From Candidatus Yanofskyibacteriota bacterium (GTDB taxonomy: Bacteria; Patescibacteriota; Minisyncoccia; 2-02-FULL-40-12; GWA2-44-9): a DNA stretch of 45,704 bases. The notes under the pieces are model-generated. The model was given only the letters and a program-made list of their open reading frames with translations, made no database searches and had not been told where the DNA came from. The translations under genes and the position numbers were made by a program. The DNA is taken from NCBI GenBank assembly GCA_016181045.1, contig JACPAB010000001.1:1-45704 (forward strand), read 5' to 3'. Shown piece by piece: positions 15,296-22,584 of this stretch (its first letter is position 1; every line of letters starts with the position of its first letter).

Positions 15296-17455
15296 ATGGC
15301 GAAGCGCAAAAGGAAAGAAAAGCCAGCATCTAAGCCAAAGAAAGAGACCGAGTCCATTTTCGACATTTCCCAGGAGACCAAGAACAGCATCTGGGGAATA
15401 ATGAGTTTTATAATGGCCGTGCTGGTTATTCTTAGTTTTGTCGGAAGAGCCGGCTGGGCGGGGGAAGGTTTTAATATTTTTGCCAGAGCGCTTTTCGGGT
15501 GGGGGTTCTTTATTGTTCCGGTTGCTTTGGTTCTTCTCGGCATGTCCTTCATCAAGTCCATTTCAAGACGCATATATTTCAGCGCCATGTTCGGAACGCT
15601 GTTATTCGTCCTGGCTATCCTGGCCACACTCTATATATTCGGTAACGGAAACTTTGATGCCCGGCTTACTCAAGGAGGTTATCTGGGCGTGGTTCTGGGA
15701 TTTCCTCTTCTTGCATCGGTTGGTTTCGGAGCATCTTTAGTAATACTTTTGGCCACCGTCATTATTGCTCTCTTGGTCTCTTTGAATGTTCCGATCTACG
15801 GCCTGATCGCCAAAAATGAAGAAGATGAAGCCAAGTCCGAAGACAAAGTGATCATCAAAAAAGGCAATGAGATAGTTACTGCCGGCCAGAAGCCGGAAGT
15901 AAAGCCGGTCGCGGCCAAGGCCAAAGCGCCGGATTCGGAAAATGCTTTTGTGATCAAGAGTTTCAAAAAGGGGAAATGGACCTTGCCGCCGCTCAACCTG
16001 CTCCATGAAGACCAGGAAGAAGCCGTGACGGGGGATATCAATGCCAGCGCCACGATAATTAAAAGAACTTTGTCCAATTTCGGCATTGACGTTGAGATGG
16101 GCGAGGTCTCTATCGGGCCTACCGTAACGCAGTTCACTCTCCGGCCGGCTGTAGGTATGAAGCTATCAAGAATAGCCGCGCTTCAATCCGACTTGTCCTT
16201 AGCTCTCGCCGCTTATCCGATAAGAATAGAAGCGCCGATACCCGGCAAATCGTTGGTCGGCATCGAAGTCCCGAATAAAAAAGTCGCGCTTATCGGATTA
16301 AGGAATATGTTCGAACACGACGAATACAAGAAATCCAAGTATTTCCTGCCTTTAGCTATGGGCAGAGACGTATCGGGGAATCCCGTTTTTGCCGGACTTG
16401 AGAAGATGCCCCATCTTTTACTCGCCGGAGCGACCGGCACCGGAAAGTCAGTGAGCATCAACGGCATCCTTCTTTCCATGCTCTACAAATATTCTCCGGA
16501 AGTTCTGAAATTAATATTGATTGACCCCAAGCGCGTTGAGCTTACTTTGTATAATGAAATTCCTCATTTGATAACGCCCGTAATTATCGACAATAAAAAA
16601 GTTCTCGGAGCGTTGAAGTGGTCTCTTTCGGAGATGGACAGGCGATACGATACTCTTTCCAAGAGCGCTTCCAAAGATATCCTGTCCTACAACACCAAGA
16701 TGTCCGAAAGGGGCGAGTCGATAATGCCTTTTATAGTGATAGTCATAGACGAATTGGCCGACTTGATGGCTTCGTATGGCCGGGACGTGGAGGCGGCTAT
16801 CGTCCGCCTGGCCCAGATGTCTCGAGCGGTGGGTATCCACCTTATACTTTCTACCCAAAGGCCATCGGTTGAAGTTATCACCGGTTTGATAAAAGCGAAC
16901 ATAACTTCACGTGTCGCTCTTCAGGTGGCCAGCCAGATTGACTCAAGGACTATTCTCGATATGGCCGGAGCGGAGAAGTTGCTCGGCAAAGGAGACATGC
17001 TCTTCTTAGCCGGAGATGTTGCCAAGCCCAGGCGTTTGCAGGGAGCAATGGTCACGGAGAAGGAAGTAAAAGATGTCGTTAAATTCTTGAAAGCCCAAGC
17101 GGAAGATCTAGATATGGAAACAACCGAAGGCGATTTGAAAGTTGATTTTGATGCCGCCGCAAGAATGAGAGGCGGTTTTGCCGGCAGTGACGACGATGCC
17201 GATGACGATATGTATCATGAAGCAAAAGAGGTCGTAGTTCTGGCCGGTAAGGCCTCGGCGTCTCTTTTACAAAGGCGTTTGCGGGTGGGCTATGCCCGGG
17301 CAGCCCGTTTATTGGATATATTGGAAGAAAACGGCATAATCGGGCCAGGGGACGGCGCCAAACCCAGAGAGGTATATCATAAACCGGAAGGAGCACTGGC
17401 CGGTGCTACTGCGATCAACGCGGATACTCCAGAGGCAGAAAACGAAGAAGTATGA
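15296..17455 (+). CDS. ftsK: DNA translocase FtsK/SpoIIIE
   Basis: The 719-residue protein begins with about four transmembrane segments (residues 25-170), then a charged linker, an alpha/beta translocase core and a C-terminal gamma domain. The Walker A motif is LLAGATGTGKSVSING, Walker B is PFIVIVIDELADLMA, and HLILSTQRPSVEVITGLIK is the typical FtsK box. The C-terminal winged helix is ASLLQRRLRVGYARAARLLD. FtsK pumps chromosome ends across the division septum and aids dimer resolution. The linker is short, as usual in small genomes. Two hairpins follow the gene. Confidence 0.96.
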   Translation: MAKRKRKEKPASKPKKETESIFDISQETKNSIWGIMSFIMAVLVILSFVGRAGWAGEGFNIFARALFGWGFFIVPVALVLLGMSFIKSISRRIYFSAMFGTLLFVLAILATLYIFGNGNFDARLTQGGYLGVVLGFPLLASVGFGASLVILLATVIIALLVSLNVPIYGLIAKNEEDEAKSEDKVIIKKGNEIVTAGQKPEVKPVAAKAKAPDSENAFVIKSFKKGKWTLPPLNLLHEDQEEAVTGDINASATIIKRTLSNFGIDVEMGEVSIGPTVTQFTLRPAVGMKLSRIAALQSDLSLALAAYPIRIEAPIPGKSLVGIEVPNKKVALIGLRNMFEHDEYKKSKYFLPLAMGRDVSGNPVFAGLEKMPHLLLAGATGTGKSVSINGILLSMLYKYSPEVLKLILIDPKRVELTLYNEIPHLITPVIIDNKKVLGALKWSLSEMDRRYDTLSKSASKDILSYNTKMSERGESIMPFIVIVIDELADLMASYGRDVEAAIVRLAQMSRAVGIHLILSTQRPSVEVITGLIKANITSRVALQVASQIDSRTILDMAGAEKLLGKGDMLFLAGDVAKPRRLQGAMVTEKEVKDVVKFLKAQAEDLDMETTEGDLKVDFDAAARMRGGFAGSDDDADDDMYHEAKEVVVLAGKASASLLQRRLRVGYARAARLLDILEENGIIGPGDGAKPREVYHKPEGALAGATAINADTPEAENEEV

Positions 17456-17506
17456 TAACGACATTCAGTGTCGTTATCAAAAAATCGGCCTTTTAGGCCG
17501 ATTTTT
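17454..17506 (+). terminator. Tandem hairpins and terminator after ftsK
   Basis: GATAACGACA-TTCAG-TGTCGTTATC (10-bp arms, starting in the stop codon region) is followed by AAAATCGGCC-TTTTA-GGCCGATTTTT with a T-run. The second is a typical intrinsic terminator. Confidence 0.88.
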
Positions 17507-17554
17507 AGGTACTTGTACCGAGCTCGTCGAGGTATTGCTTTTTCATTAAGTTCC

Positions 17555-17563
17555 TGATATAAT
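17555..17563 (+). promoter_or_regulatory. Extended -10 promoter of DksA-like gene
   Basis: TGATATAAT, the same extended -10 as in front of the DGR template RNA. Start is expected near 17570, followed by a strong AGGAGG Shine-Dalgarno at 17593. Confidence 0.65.
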
Positions 17564-17603
17564 TAAACTACACAAATTTGGTTCTTTTTGCCAGGAGGGT
17601 CAG

Positions 17604-18026
17604 ATGGATGCTGCCAGAAGACGAGAGCTTCACACAATGCTGGTGGAGCGCAGGCGGGAAGTCGCGGACGAGGTCAAGGACATGATGAGGTCCAACCGCG
17701 ACGAGAACACCCAACGAAGGGGCGACAAAGTGCGGGACTTTGCCGAGGACTCCGAGGTCAGCGCGCGCGAGGACGTCGAGCTCGCGCTCATCCAGATGAA
17801 GTCCGACACCCTGACCAGGGTCGACCAGGCCCTGGGCCGGCTCGATCAGGGCACCTACGGCAACTGCTTTGAATGCGGGGACGAGATCTCGGAGAAGCGA
17901 CTCCGGGCCCTTCCGTTCGCCCCCCGCTGCAAGGACTGCCAGGAAACCCACGAAGCCGAAGAGCAGCGCTCAAAGCAGCGCGGCTTCGGCCTCTTCGCCG
18001 ACGTCGGTCCCCGGTTCGATTCGTAA
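17604..18026 (+). CDS. DksA/TraR family zinc-finger regulator
   Basis: The 140-residue protein has an N-terminal helical coiled-coil-like region (residues 1-80) and a C4 zinc finger, CFECGDEISEKRLRALPFAP then CKDC (about residues 91-115), the DksA/TraR signature. Such proteins enter the RNA polymerase secondary channel and modulate initiation; the acidic coiled-coil tip is not clearly present. The gene is far GC-richer than its ftsK and recA neighbours and has an unusually strong Shine-Dalgarno, suggesting acquisition from a GC-rich donor. It has its own promoter and terminator. Confidence 0.85.
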   Translation: MDAARRRELHTMLVERRREVADEVKDMMRSNRDENTQRRGDKVRDFAEDSEVSAREDVELALIQMKSDTLTRVDQALGRLDQGTYGNCFECGDEISEKRLRALPFAPRCKDCQETHEAEEQRSKQRGFGLFADVGPRFDS

Positions 18027-18028
18027 TC

Positions 18029-18072
18029 CTGACCAGCGTGGTCAGGGGCCCCCACCGTGGTGGGGGCCTTTA
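18029..18072 (+). terminator. Double hairpin terminator after DksA-like gene
   Basis: CCTGACCA-GCG-TGGTCAGG is followed by GGCCCCCAC-CGTG-GTGGGGGCC and TTT. The second stem is very GC-rich, in keeping with the gene it follows. Confidence 0.85.
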
Positions 18073-18138
18073 ACTTTTCAACAAAGTCAATTTGCTTTAA
18101 TAAAATGCTCTGGTAAGATACGTGGGTAATTAAAACTC

Positions 18139-19146
18139 ATGATCAAAAAACTATCAGACGACACCAAATCAAAACATGTCGATATAACCGTAAAGGAGCT
18201 TCAGGAAAAGTATGGCGAGGGTTCCATAATGCGCTTGGGCCAGGTAAAGAAGGTTGATGTCGATGTAATTTCAACCGGCTCGCTTTCGCTCGACATCGCC
18301 CTTGGCGTGGGCGGCGTGCCGCGCGGGCGCATCATTGAGATATACGGCCCCGAGAGCTCGGGCAAGACAACTCTCTGTCTCCATATTGTCGCCGAAGCCC
18401 AGAAAACCGGCGGCGTTGCCGCTTACGTTGACGCCGAGCATGCCCTGGATCCGGAATATGCCAAGAAGATAGGAGTAAAAATAGACCAGCTTCTCATATC
18501 CCAGCCGGATACCGGCGAACAGGCATTGGATATCGTTGAATCATTGGTAAAGTCGGGAGGCGTGGACGTCATCGTTATTGACTCCGTCGCCGCGCTGACC
18601 CCGCGGGCCGAGATAGAGGGGGAGATGGACCAACAGCACATGGGGCTCCAGGCGCGCTTGATGTCCCATGCCTTAAGGAAGCTCACCGCCATTGTGGCAA
18701 AGTCCAATACGACGGTAATTTTTATCAACCAACTGCGGATGAAGATTGGCGTGATGTTCGGCAACCCGGAGACGACCACGGGCGGTATGGCATTAAAGTT
18801 CTATTCATCGGTCCGAATTGATATAAGGCGCTCGGCTCAAATCCAATCCGGCGAAAAAATAGTCGGCAACCGCACAAAGGTTAAGATAGTAAAGAACAAA
18901 GTTGCCCCGCCGTTCAGGACTTGCGAATTCGATATTCTATACAACGAGGGCATTTCCCGATATGCCGATGTTGTGAATGCCGGCGTCCGCTATGGCGTGC
19001 TTGCGAAGGCCGGAAGCTGGTATAACTACGGCACGCAGAAACTCGGGCAAGGCGTTGAGGGCTCCCGCCAGTTCCTCAAAGAGAACCCCAAAGTGGAGAA
19101 AGAGATAGTCACTAAAATAAAAGAAGCCGCGGTCTTGGAGGCATAG
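18139..19146 (+). CDS. recA: Recombinase RecA
   Basis: The 335-residue protein is complete. It has the Walker A motif [15 protein letters not shown], the ATP-cap region [19 protein letters not shown], the DNA-binding L1 loop region [19 protein letters not shown] and the L2-containing [21 protein letters not shown]. RecA forms filaments on single-stranded DNA for strand exchange and SOS signalling. The C-terminal acidic tail of longer homologues is absent. No LexA-type box was seen upstream. Confidence 0.97.
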   Translation: MIKKLSDDTKSKHVDITVKELQEKYGEGSIMRLGQVKKVDVDVISTGSLSLDIALGVGGVPRGRIIEIYGPESSGKTTLCLHIVAEAQKTGGVAAYVDAEHALDPEYAKKIGVKIDQLLISQPDTGEQALDIVESLVKSGGVDVIVIDSVAALTPRAEIEGEMDQQHMGLQARLMSHALRKLTAIVAKSNTTVIFINQLRMKIGVMFGNPETTTGGMALKFYSSVRIDIRRSAQIQSGEKIVGNRTKVKIVKNKVAPPFRTCEFDILYNEGISRYADVVNAGVRYGVLAKAGSWYNYGTQKLGQGVEGSRQFLKENPKVEKEIVTKIKEAAVLEA

Positions 19147-19315
19147 GCGCTCCGGCCACAACCCCCGACTCGACCAATAGTCCTCGCTTCCGGCGAGCTC
19201 GGCTATCTACATGCTCGGCATTTTAGTCGCCAGAGGCGACACCAAGCTAAAACGCCTGCGCAAGTTCTCGCTGTGGGTTATGGCCTTCCGCGCCCATCAC
19301 TCATTTTACAAGTCC
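19147..19315 (+). other. Intergenic region after recA with small palindromes
   Basis: No gene is seen. CTCGC-TTCC-GGCGAG and TCGCC-AGA-GGCGA hairpins occur, the second enclosed by TTTTAG...CTAAAA, resembling the short palindromes found in coding genes elsewhere in the window. Confidence 0.4.
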
Positions 19316-19343
19316 TTGACAAATTATGTGGAAGGAGTATAAT
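19316..19343 (+). promoter_or_regulatory. Consensus promoter of large structured RNA region
   Basis: A perfect TTGACA (19316-19321) and a perfect TATAAT (19338-19343) with a 16-bp spacer. The start is expected near 19350. Confidence 0.85.
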
Positions 19344-19349
19344 ACTAAA

Positions 19350-19782
19350 TAATCCAGCTCGGGAATCGCTCGGTCCTGGAGGGTGTCACGGCCCGTTAGG
19401 ACCGTGGCGGATTAGGTGTAGCGCTGGCTGGCCAGACGGCTGCAGTGCCGGCGCTACACCCCGTTTCTTTAAATAACAATTTGTCTCGCGAAATTGGTTC
19501 AAAAACACAGGTTTTTGGCTCAATTCCGCGAGGGTCAGATTGGAAGAATGGGCGTGCGATGGAACCGTCGCACGATATCCAGCCAACCTGGCCTCGCGGT
19601 TCTTTCCGGCACAAGATGGTGGTAGCCGGAGAGCAGTACTGTACTACTGTTGTCCACCGTTGTTCGTTGCATTGTACCCTAGTTGAATCAACCGGGGGAG
19701 CGATGTGCAGATCGTTCCTCCTTGCCTTGCTTGTTCCCGACAGTTTCCCGCTTCGTTTGAGCACAGCTCGCGGGGCTTTTTT
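19350..19782 (+). ncRNA. Candidate large structured RNA, about 430 nt, unidentified
   Basis: The region lies behind a consensus promoter, ends at a terminator-like hairpin and has no credible ORF (the 114- and 122-residue ORFs on the two strands are low-complexity readings). It is packed with strong local stems: GGTGTAGCGC/GCGCTACACC (10 bp), CTCGCGAAATTG/CAATTCCGCGAG, CGTGCGA/TCGCACG, CTTTCCGGC/GCCGGAGAG, and GGGGGAGCGAT/ATCGTTCCTCC, several kept by G-U pairs. I saw no RNase P, tmRNA or SRP signature. The 10-bp stem near 19460 could instead end a first, shorter RNA. Confidence 0.55.
19747..19782 (+). terminator. Terminator-like hairpin at end of structured RNA
   Basis: CCCGC pairs with GCGGG around an inner GAGC-ACA-GCTC hairpin, followed by GC and T6. 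Confidence 0.6.
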
Positions 19783-19797
19783 GTTTTAATTAAAAGA

Positions 19798-19815
19798 CCC
19801 GCGACGCGGGTTTTA
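19798..19815. terminator. Bidirectional terminator
   Basis: ACCCGCG-A-CGCGGGTTTT lies at the tail of the minus-strand secreted-protein gene, overlapping its stop. It can end transcription from either side. Confidence 0.7.
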
Positions 19816-20325
19816 TCTGTAGCCGTTTTGTCGGGCCAGGTCTTTGTTCCTCTGCCATTGCCTGAAGTTTCGGTGCGAGTACTTATAGCCGATATAGCCG
19901 TTTACGGCTATCTTTTCCACCCAACCGAGGGTCTTGATGAGTTTCCGGTGCTTCGGGTGCCTCCTAATCAGGAGCCGTTCATTTGCGCTTACGCTCGCAT
20001 TGTTAATGAGCGAAAGCTGAAGGACAGGTAAGCTTATCAGGATTACTTTCCCGTTGCCGGCGGCGTAGCTTTTAGGTTTATCGAACGGCAAACCGTTTAT
20101 GGTGAAGTCGGCGTTGCTTTCCATGAAGCCGTGTTCGAAGAAGACCTGCGAGCTGTTCCAGTCGAGTTGCTTGCCCAGCCAGGAGGCGCCGAATGGGCCA
20201 TATGTGGTCGGGTCGAGGACGACGTTTTTGGCAACGCCTTTGATGAATTCACCGACCCCGTTTTGGGCCTCGACAGGCCGGGGCGCGGCCAGGATAATTG
20301 CCAAAATAACCCAGACAAACTTCAT
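19813..20325 (-). CDS. Secreted protein of unknown function
   Basis: The 170-residue protein has a signal peptide (MKFVWVILAIILAAPRPVEA, cut probably after VEA). The mature part has no family I recognise; it contains short polar and hydrophobic segments and a basic C-terminal third (RRHPKHRKLIK). It stands alone with its own promoter and a Shine-Dalgarno-like GAGAGG, so it is a single-gene unit. Similar small exported proteins are found at 35.1 and 36.0 kb. Confidence 0.7.
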   Translation of the reverse strand: MKFVWVILAIILAAPRPVEAQNGVGEFIKGVAKNVVLDPTTYGPFGASWLGKQLDWNSSQVFFEHGFMESNADFTINGLPFDKPKSYAAGNGKVILISLPVLQLSLINNASVSANERLLIRRHPKHRKLIKTLGWVEKIAVNGYIGYKYSHRNFRQWQRNKDLARQNGYR

Positions 20326-20334
20326 CGGGACCTC

Positions 20335-20384
20335 TCAAGGAACTGTAAGTTCCCATATTATAATACAAATTTAAGAATTTTCAA
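20335..20384 (-). promoter_or_regulatory. Promoter and leader hairpin of secreted-protein gene
   Basis: On the minus strand TTGAAA (20384-20379) and TATAAT (20362-20357) are 16 bp apart. GGAAC-TTACA-GTTCC follows immediately and could be an operator or leader hairpin. Confidence 0.65.
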
Positions 20385-20391
20385 GTAAATC

Positions 20392-20418
20392 AAAAACCTC
20401 GGAAAGGGGTTTTTGATT
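20392..20418 (-). terminator. Terminator after rpsR
   Basis: AAAAACC and GGTTTTT pair around TCGGAAAGG, ending the rpsF-ssb-rpsR unit. The A/T flanks allow use in both directions. Confidence 0.6.
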
Positions 20419-20423
20419 TGAAC

Positions 20424-20633
20424 TTATTTAACCGTTTGGCTACGGGTATACGGCATCAATGCCATATATCTGGCGAGTTTTACCGCGTCGGCTATCTTCC
20501 TTTGGTGTTTATTGCAAAGCTTGTTCCTTCGGGATGTCGCAATCTTAAACTGTGAAGTAACATACTTCCTTAGGAATTGAGTGTTCTTGTAGTCCACTCT
20601 GTTTATATTATCTTGGCAAAACTGACAATTCAA
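20424..20633 (-). CDS. rpsR: 30S ribosomal protein bS18
   Basis: The 69-residue protein matches bS18: N-terminal CQFCQDN, VDYKNTQFLRKYVTSQFKI, then TSRRNKLCNKHQRKIADAVKLARYMALMPY. bS18 binds the 30S platform next to bS6. It lies downstream of ssb in the usual rpsF-ssb-rpsR order. The two N-terminal Cys residues suggest a C+ (zinc-capable) variant. Confidence 0.95.
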   Translation of the reverse strand: MNCQFCQDNINRVDYKNTQFLRKYVTSQFKIATSRRNKLCNKHQRKIADAVKLARYMALMPYTRSQTVK

Positions 20634-20634
20634 A

Positions 20635-20696
20635 TTAGTGATTAGAACTTAGCCAATAGAACTTAGAACTAAATACTAATGGCTAATAACTAATGG
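20635..20696 (-). repeat. Dispersed palindromic repeat, copy 3 (ssb-rpsR gap)
   Basis: TTAGAACTTAGCCAATAGAA is followed by the inverted part TACTAATGGCTAATAACTAA. The repeat overlaps the ssb stop codon (CTA in plus-strand GGCTAG), so the element helps end the reading frame. Confidence 0.8.
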
Positions 20697-21239
20697 CTAG
20701 AAAGGCAGGTCTTCTTCTTTTATTTTCATTTCGTCTTCTTCGACCCCGGCATTCATCGGTTCGTTCTCGTCTATTATCGGAATATCTGCGTCTTTGACGG
20801 GACCAGCTTTTTTGATATCGGCCATCGGCTCGCCTCGCGAAGCGGGGCTTTCGTTCGAATATGCGGCTCCTGCCGGTGATCGGAGTGAGGCATCGCCCAC
20901 TCCTGGGGAACTCTGTCGAGGCCCCAACTGAAGGTTCTCGGCGATTATCTCGGTGATATATTTTTTGACGCCGCTTGAATCGGTCCAGTTCCTGGTCTGG
21001 AGCCGGCCTTCTATCATGACCAGCCCGCCCTTTTTAAGATATTGTGTCGCAACATCCGCCAGGCGGCCCCAGGCAATAACGGTATGGTATTCGGTGGCGT
21101 CTTTGCGCTGGCCGGAAGGATCTTTCCAGACCCGATTGGTGGCCATTCTAATGGTGGCGACACTCTGTCCGCTCGGAATAGATCTGGAATCCGGGTCTTG
21201 GGTTAATCTTCCTATTAATACTACCTTATTTAAATTCAT
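20697..21239 (-). CDS. ssb: Single-stranded DNA-binding protein
   Basis: The 180-residue protein has an N-terminal OB fold (MNLNKVVLIGRLTQDPD to about residue 110, with WRLADVA-type and MIEGRLQTRNW segments) and an acidic tail ending EEDLPF, the partner-binding tip. I chose ATG 21239, ten codons inside the ORF-track start, because the OB fold begins there and a CAAGTTATAAC leader precedes it. The linker contains SPGVGDASLRS and SNESPASRGEP, both encoded by small palindromes, which look like inserted elements in a tolerant region. Confidence 0.95.
   Translation of the reverse strand: MNLNKVVLIGRLTQDPDSRSIPSGQSVATIRMATNRVWKDPSGQRKDATEYHTVIAWGRLADVATQYLKKGGLVMIEGRLQTRNWTDSSGVKKYITEIIAENLQLGPRQSSPGVGDASLRSPAGAAYSNESPASRGEPMADIKKAGPVKDADIPIIDENEPMNAGVEEDEMKIKEEDLPF
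20832..20848 (-). repeat. In-frame palindrome in ssb linker (1)
   Basis: GCCTCGC-GAA-GCGGGGC, a hairpin with one mismatch, encodes PASRG-type residues in the disordered linker. Confidence 0.5.
20882..20903 (-). repeat. In-frame palindrome in ssb linker (2)
   Basis: GGAGTGAGGC-AT-CGCCCACTCC forms an inverted repeat with one mismatched pair and encodes GVGDASL-type residues in the linker. Confidence 0.5.
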
Positions 21240-21372
21240 GTTATAACTTGCTGGCCGCTCTCGCCGCAATTAGGCGAGTACGCTCTTGCCCAACTTCTTC
21301 GTTAAAATCTCCACTTGCTCGTCACCATATTTCAATATGGCCCCTCGCAATGCTCGATTTTGCCTCGAATTT
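21240..21372 (-). promoter_or_regulatory. Conserved leader element, copy B (rpsF-ssb gap)
   Basis: On the minus strand this reads AAATTCGAGGCAAAA, GGCCATATTGAAATATGGTGA, TGGAGATTTTAACGAAGAAG and then GCAAGTTATAAC right before the ssb ATG. The same blocks in the same order precede the gene at 3094 (copy A). The hairpin CCATAT-N4-ATATGG is kept while its loop differs, suggesting that RNA structure matters. Confidence 0.6.
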
Positions 21373-21407
21373 GGCCAAGCCAGCTGCGTTCTAATTAATA
21401 CTGATTG

Positions 21408-21789
21408 TTATAGGTTTCCAAGTATATCCTCTAATTTCTTTTCCATTTCTTTTGTTTCTTCCGGCGTAGCGATCTTCTCTTCTTTTGCCCGTCTTTCGGC
21501 TCTTTCTTTGGCTTTAACCTGTTTTAGCACGGCCTCTCTTCGTTGTCCAGCAGAGGGGACTTTGATTATCATTCGCGTTTTCGACGGTGAACTGGATGTA
21601 GCCAAAAAAGGCATTATCATTGTGCTTTATTTGGTAAGACAAACGCATCTTTTCCGGCTCTCTGGAAAATAAAACATTTCCGTTTCGGCCGGTGATGCTT
21701 TTTTCTAGCGCTTGTTTGGTCTCCTGAACCTTGGATTCTTCCAAATTCGGGTTCAAATGGAAGGCTAATTCGTAGTTTTGCTTCTCCAA
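21408..21789 (-). pseudogene. rpsF: rpsF (bS6) with internal deletion and frameshift
   Basis: The first part (LEKQNYELAFHLNPNLEESK to YIQFTVEN) is the N-terminal half of bS6; the last part (RMIIKVPSAGQRREAV to LEDILGNL) is its C-terminal strand plus a basic tail. They lie in different frames, joined by a +1 shift near 21576, and the helix normally found between them (about 20 residues) is missing, so a deletion not divisible by three is likely. The start is uncertain: TTG 21789 gives a family-like start, while ATG 21855 adds unrelated residues. A sequencing error alone would not explain the missing helix. The neighbours ssb and rpsR are intact. Confidence 0.65.
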
Positions 21790-21855
21790 TTGCGTAATGA
21801 CTTTAGTCCGAGAGATAGGGCAAGTAGTGCCACTAATGGGTACCCAGCATATCAT

Positions 21856-21897
21856 CTTCGACTTGCCTTTGGCTTAGCCGCGAAGCGGCTGTCGAAG
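21856..21897 (+). repeat. Intergenic palindrome upstream of rpsF
   Basis: CTTCGAC and GTCGAAG form the outer arms; AGCCGC-GAA-GCGGCT is a perfect inner hairpin. Confidence 0.6.
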
Positions 21898-21980
21898 TTG
21901 TATTACTGGGGGTATTCTCTCGCGTTTCAAAGCCATTTATTAATGACGCCTCATGTTAGCAATTTAGGGCTGAAATGTCA

Positions 21981-22032
21981 ATCCCGTACGAAGCAGAAGC
22001 ACGCTGCGGGCCCTCGCGGCTTCGTACGGGAT
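21981..22032 (+). repeat. 52-bp palindromic element, intergenic copy
   Basis: ATCCCGTACGAAGC and GCTTCGTACGGGAT form perfect 14-bp arms. The 52-bp element matches the one at 31555-31606 inside the oppA-like gene at about 46 of 52 positions. Confidence 0.85.
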
Positions 22033-22035
22033 CAA

Positions 22036-22584
22036 CTATTTTTCCCAGCCCGTTCCGAGCTTGGGAGGTTCAGCATCTGGCCAGTCGGCGAGCATTATCA
22101 GGACTTCCGTATCGAGAACTTTGTTATTGTGCGCGAGCAATGCGATGGCGCAGGCGCGATGCATACCCTCAACCACGACCAGATCATTATTTGGCAGCCG
22201 GAGGGCGGTCAGGGTTGTGGGTGCTGGAAAGTTGTCGGCTATTTCTCTGATGTACCAATGGTTGTGGACTCCGGGGTGGGCGAGCAGGTCTTTCAGGCGG
22301 GGCGGTTTTTCCGGAAACGAGCCGTAAAACCACTTATCCCAGCCGTGGAACATTCCGCCTCTCCATTCGGGCACGGATTTTATCGGTTCGTTTACCTTGT
22401 GTAGTTTCCAATTTAGTTCTTTTGCGAAAAGAGGAGCATGGGTGGCGCGCCGCCATTCTTCCCACGATTTAAAACCTTTTGCTTGCCAAAAACTTTTCCA
22501 GTGCTCAAGGGACTCTTCCGTGCTTCGCCATGCTTCAAAAACTTCTTCTCGAGTCAGCGTTTTATTAGTGTTAAATTTTCCATG
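22036..22584 (-). CDS. Hypothetical protein behind ychF, 5' frame uncertain
   Basis: The track ORF (22374-22036, GTG start) continues open upstream as ...KTLTREEVFEAWRSTEESL... SWEEWRRATHAPLF, which looks like real protein, to the ychF stop codon. No ordinary start exists in that extension; the ATG at 22583 (MENLTLIK) is in another frame and hits a stop, so a frameshift near 22550 is likely. The C-terminal part contains NNDLVVVEGMHRACAIALLA, reminiscent of the ligand site of ParB/sulfiredoxin-like proteins, but the match is weak. Function unknown. Confidence 0.5.
   Translation of the reverse strand, partial: HGKFNTNKTLTREEVFEAWRSTEESLEHWKSFWQAKGFKSWEEWRRATHAPLFAKELNWKLHKVNEPIKSVPEWRGGMFHGWDKWFYGSFPEKPPRLKDLLAHPGVHNHWYIREIADNFPAPTTLTALRLPNNDLVVVEGMHRACAIALLAHNNKVLDTEVLIMLADWPDAEPPKLGTGWEK

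Noticed and set aside
19396-19789. ORFs of 114 and 122 residues on opposite strands
   Set aside because: Neither resembles protein, both lack ribosome sites, and the DNA is dominated by RNA-like stems.
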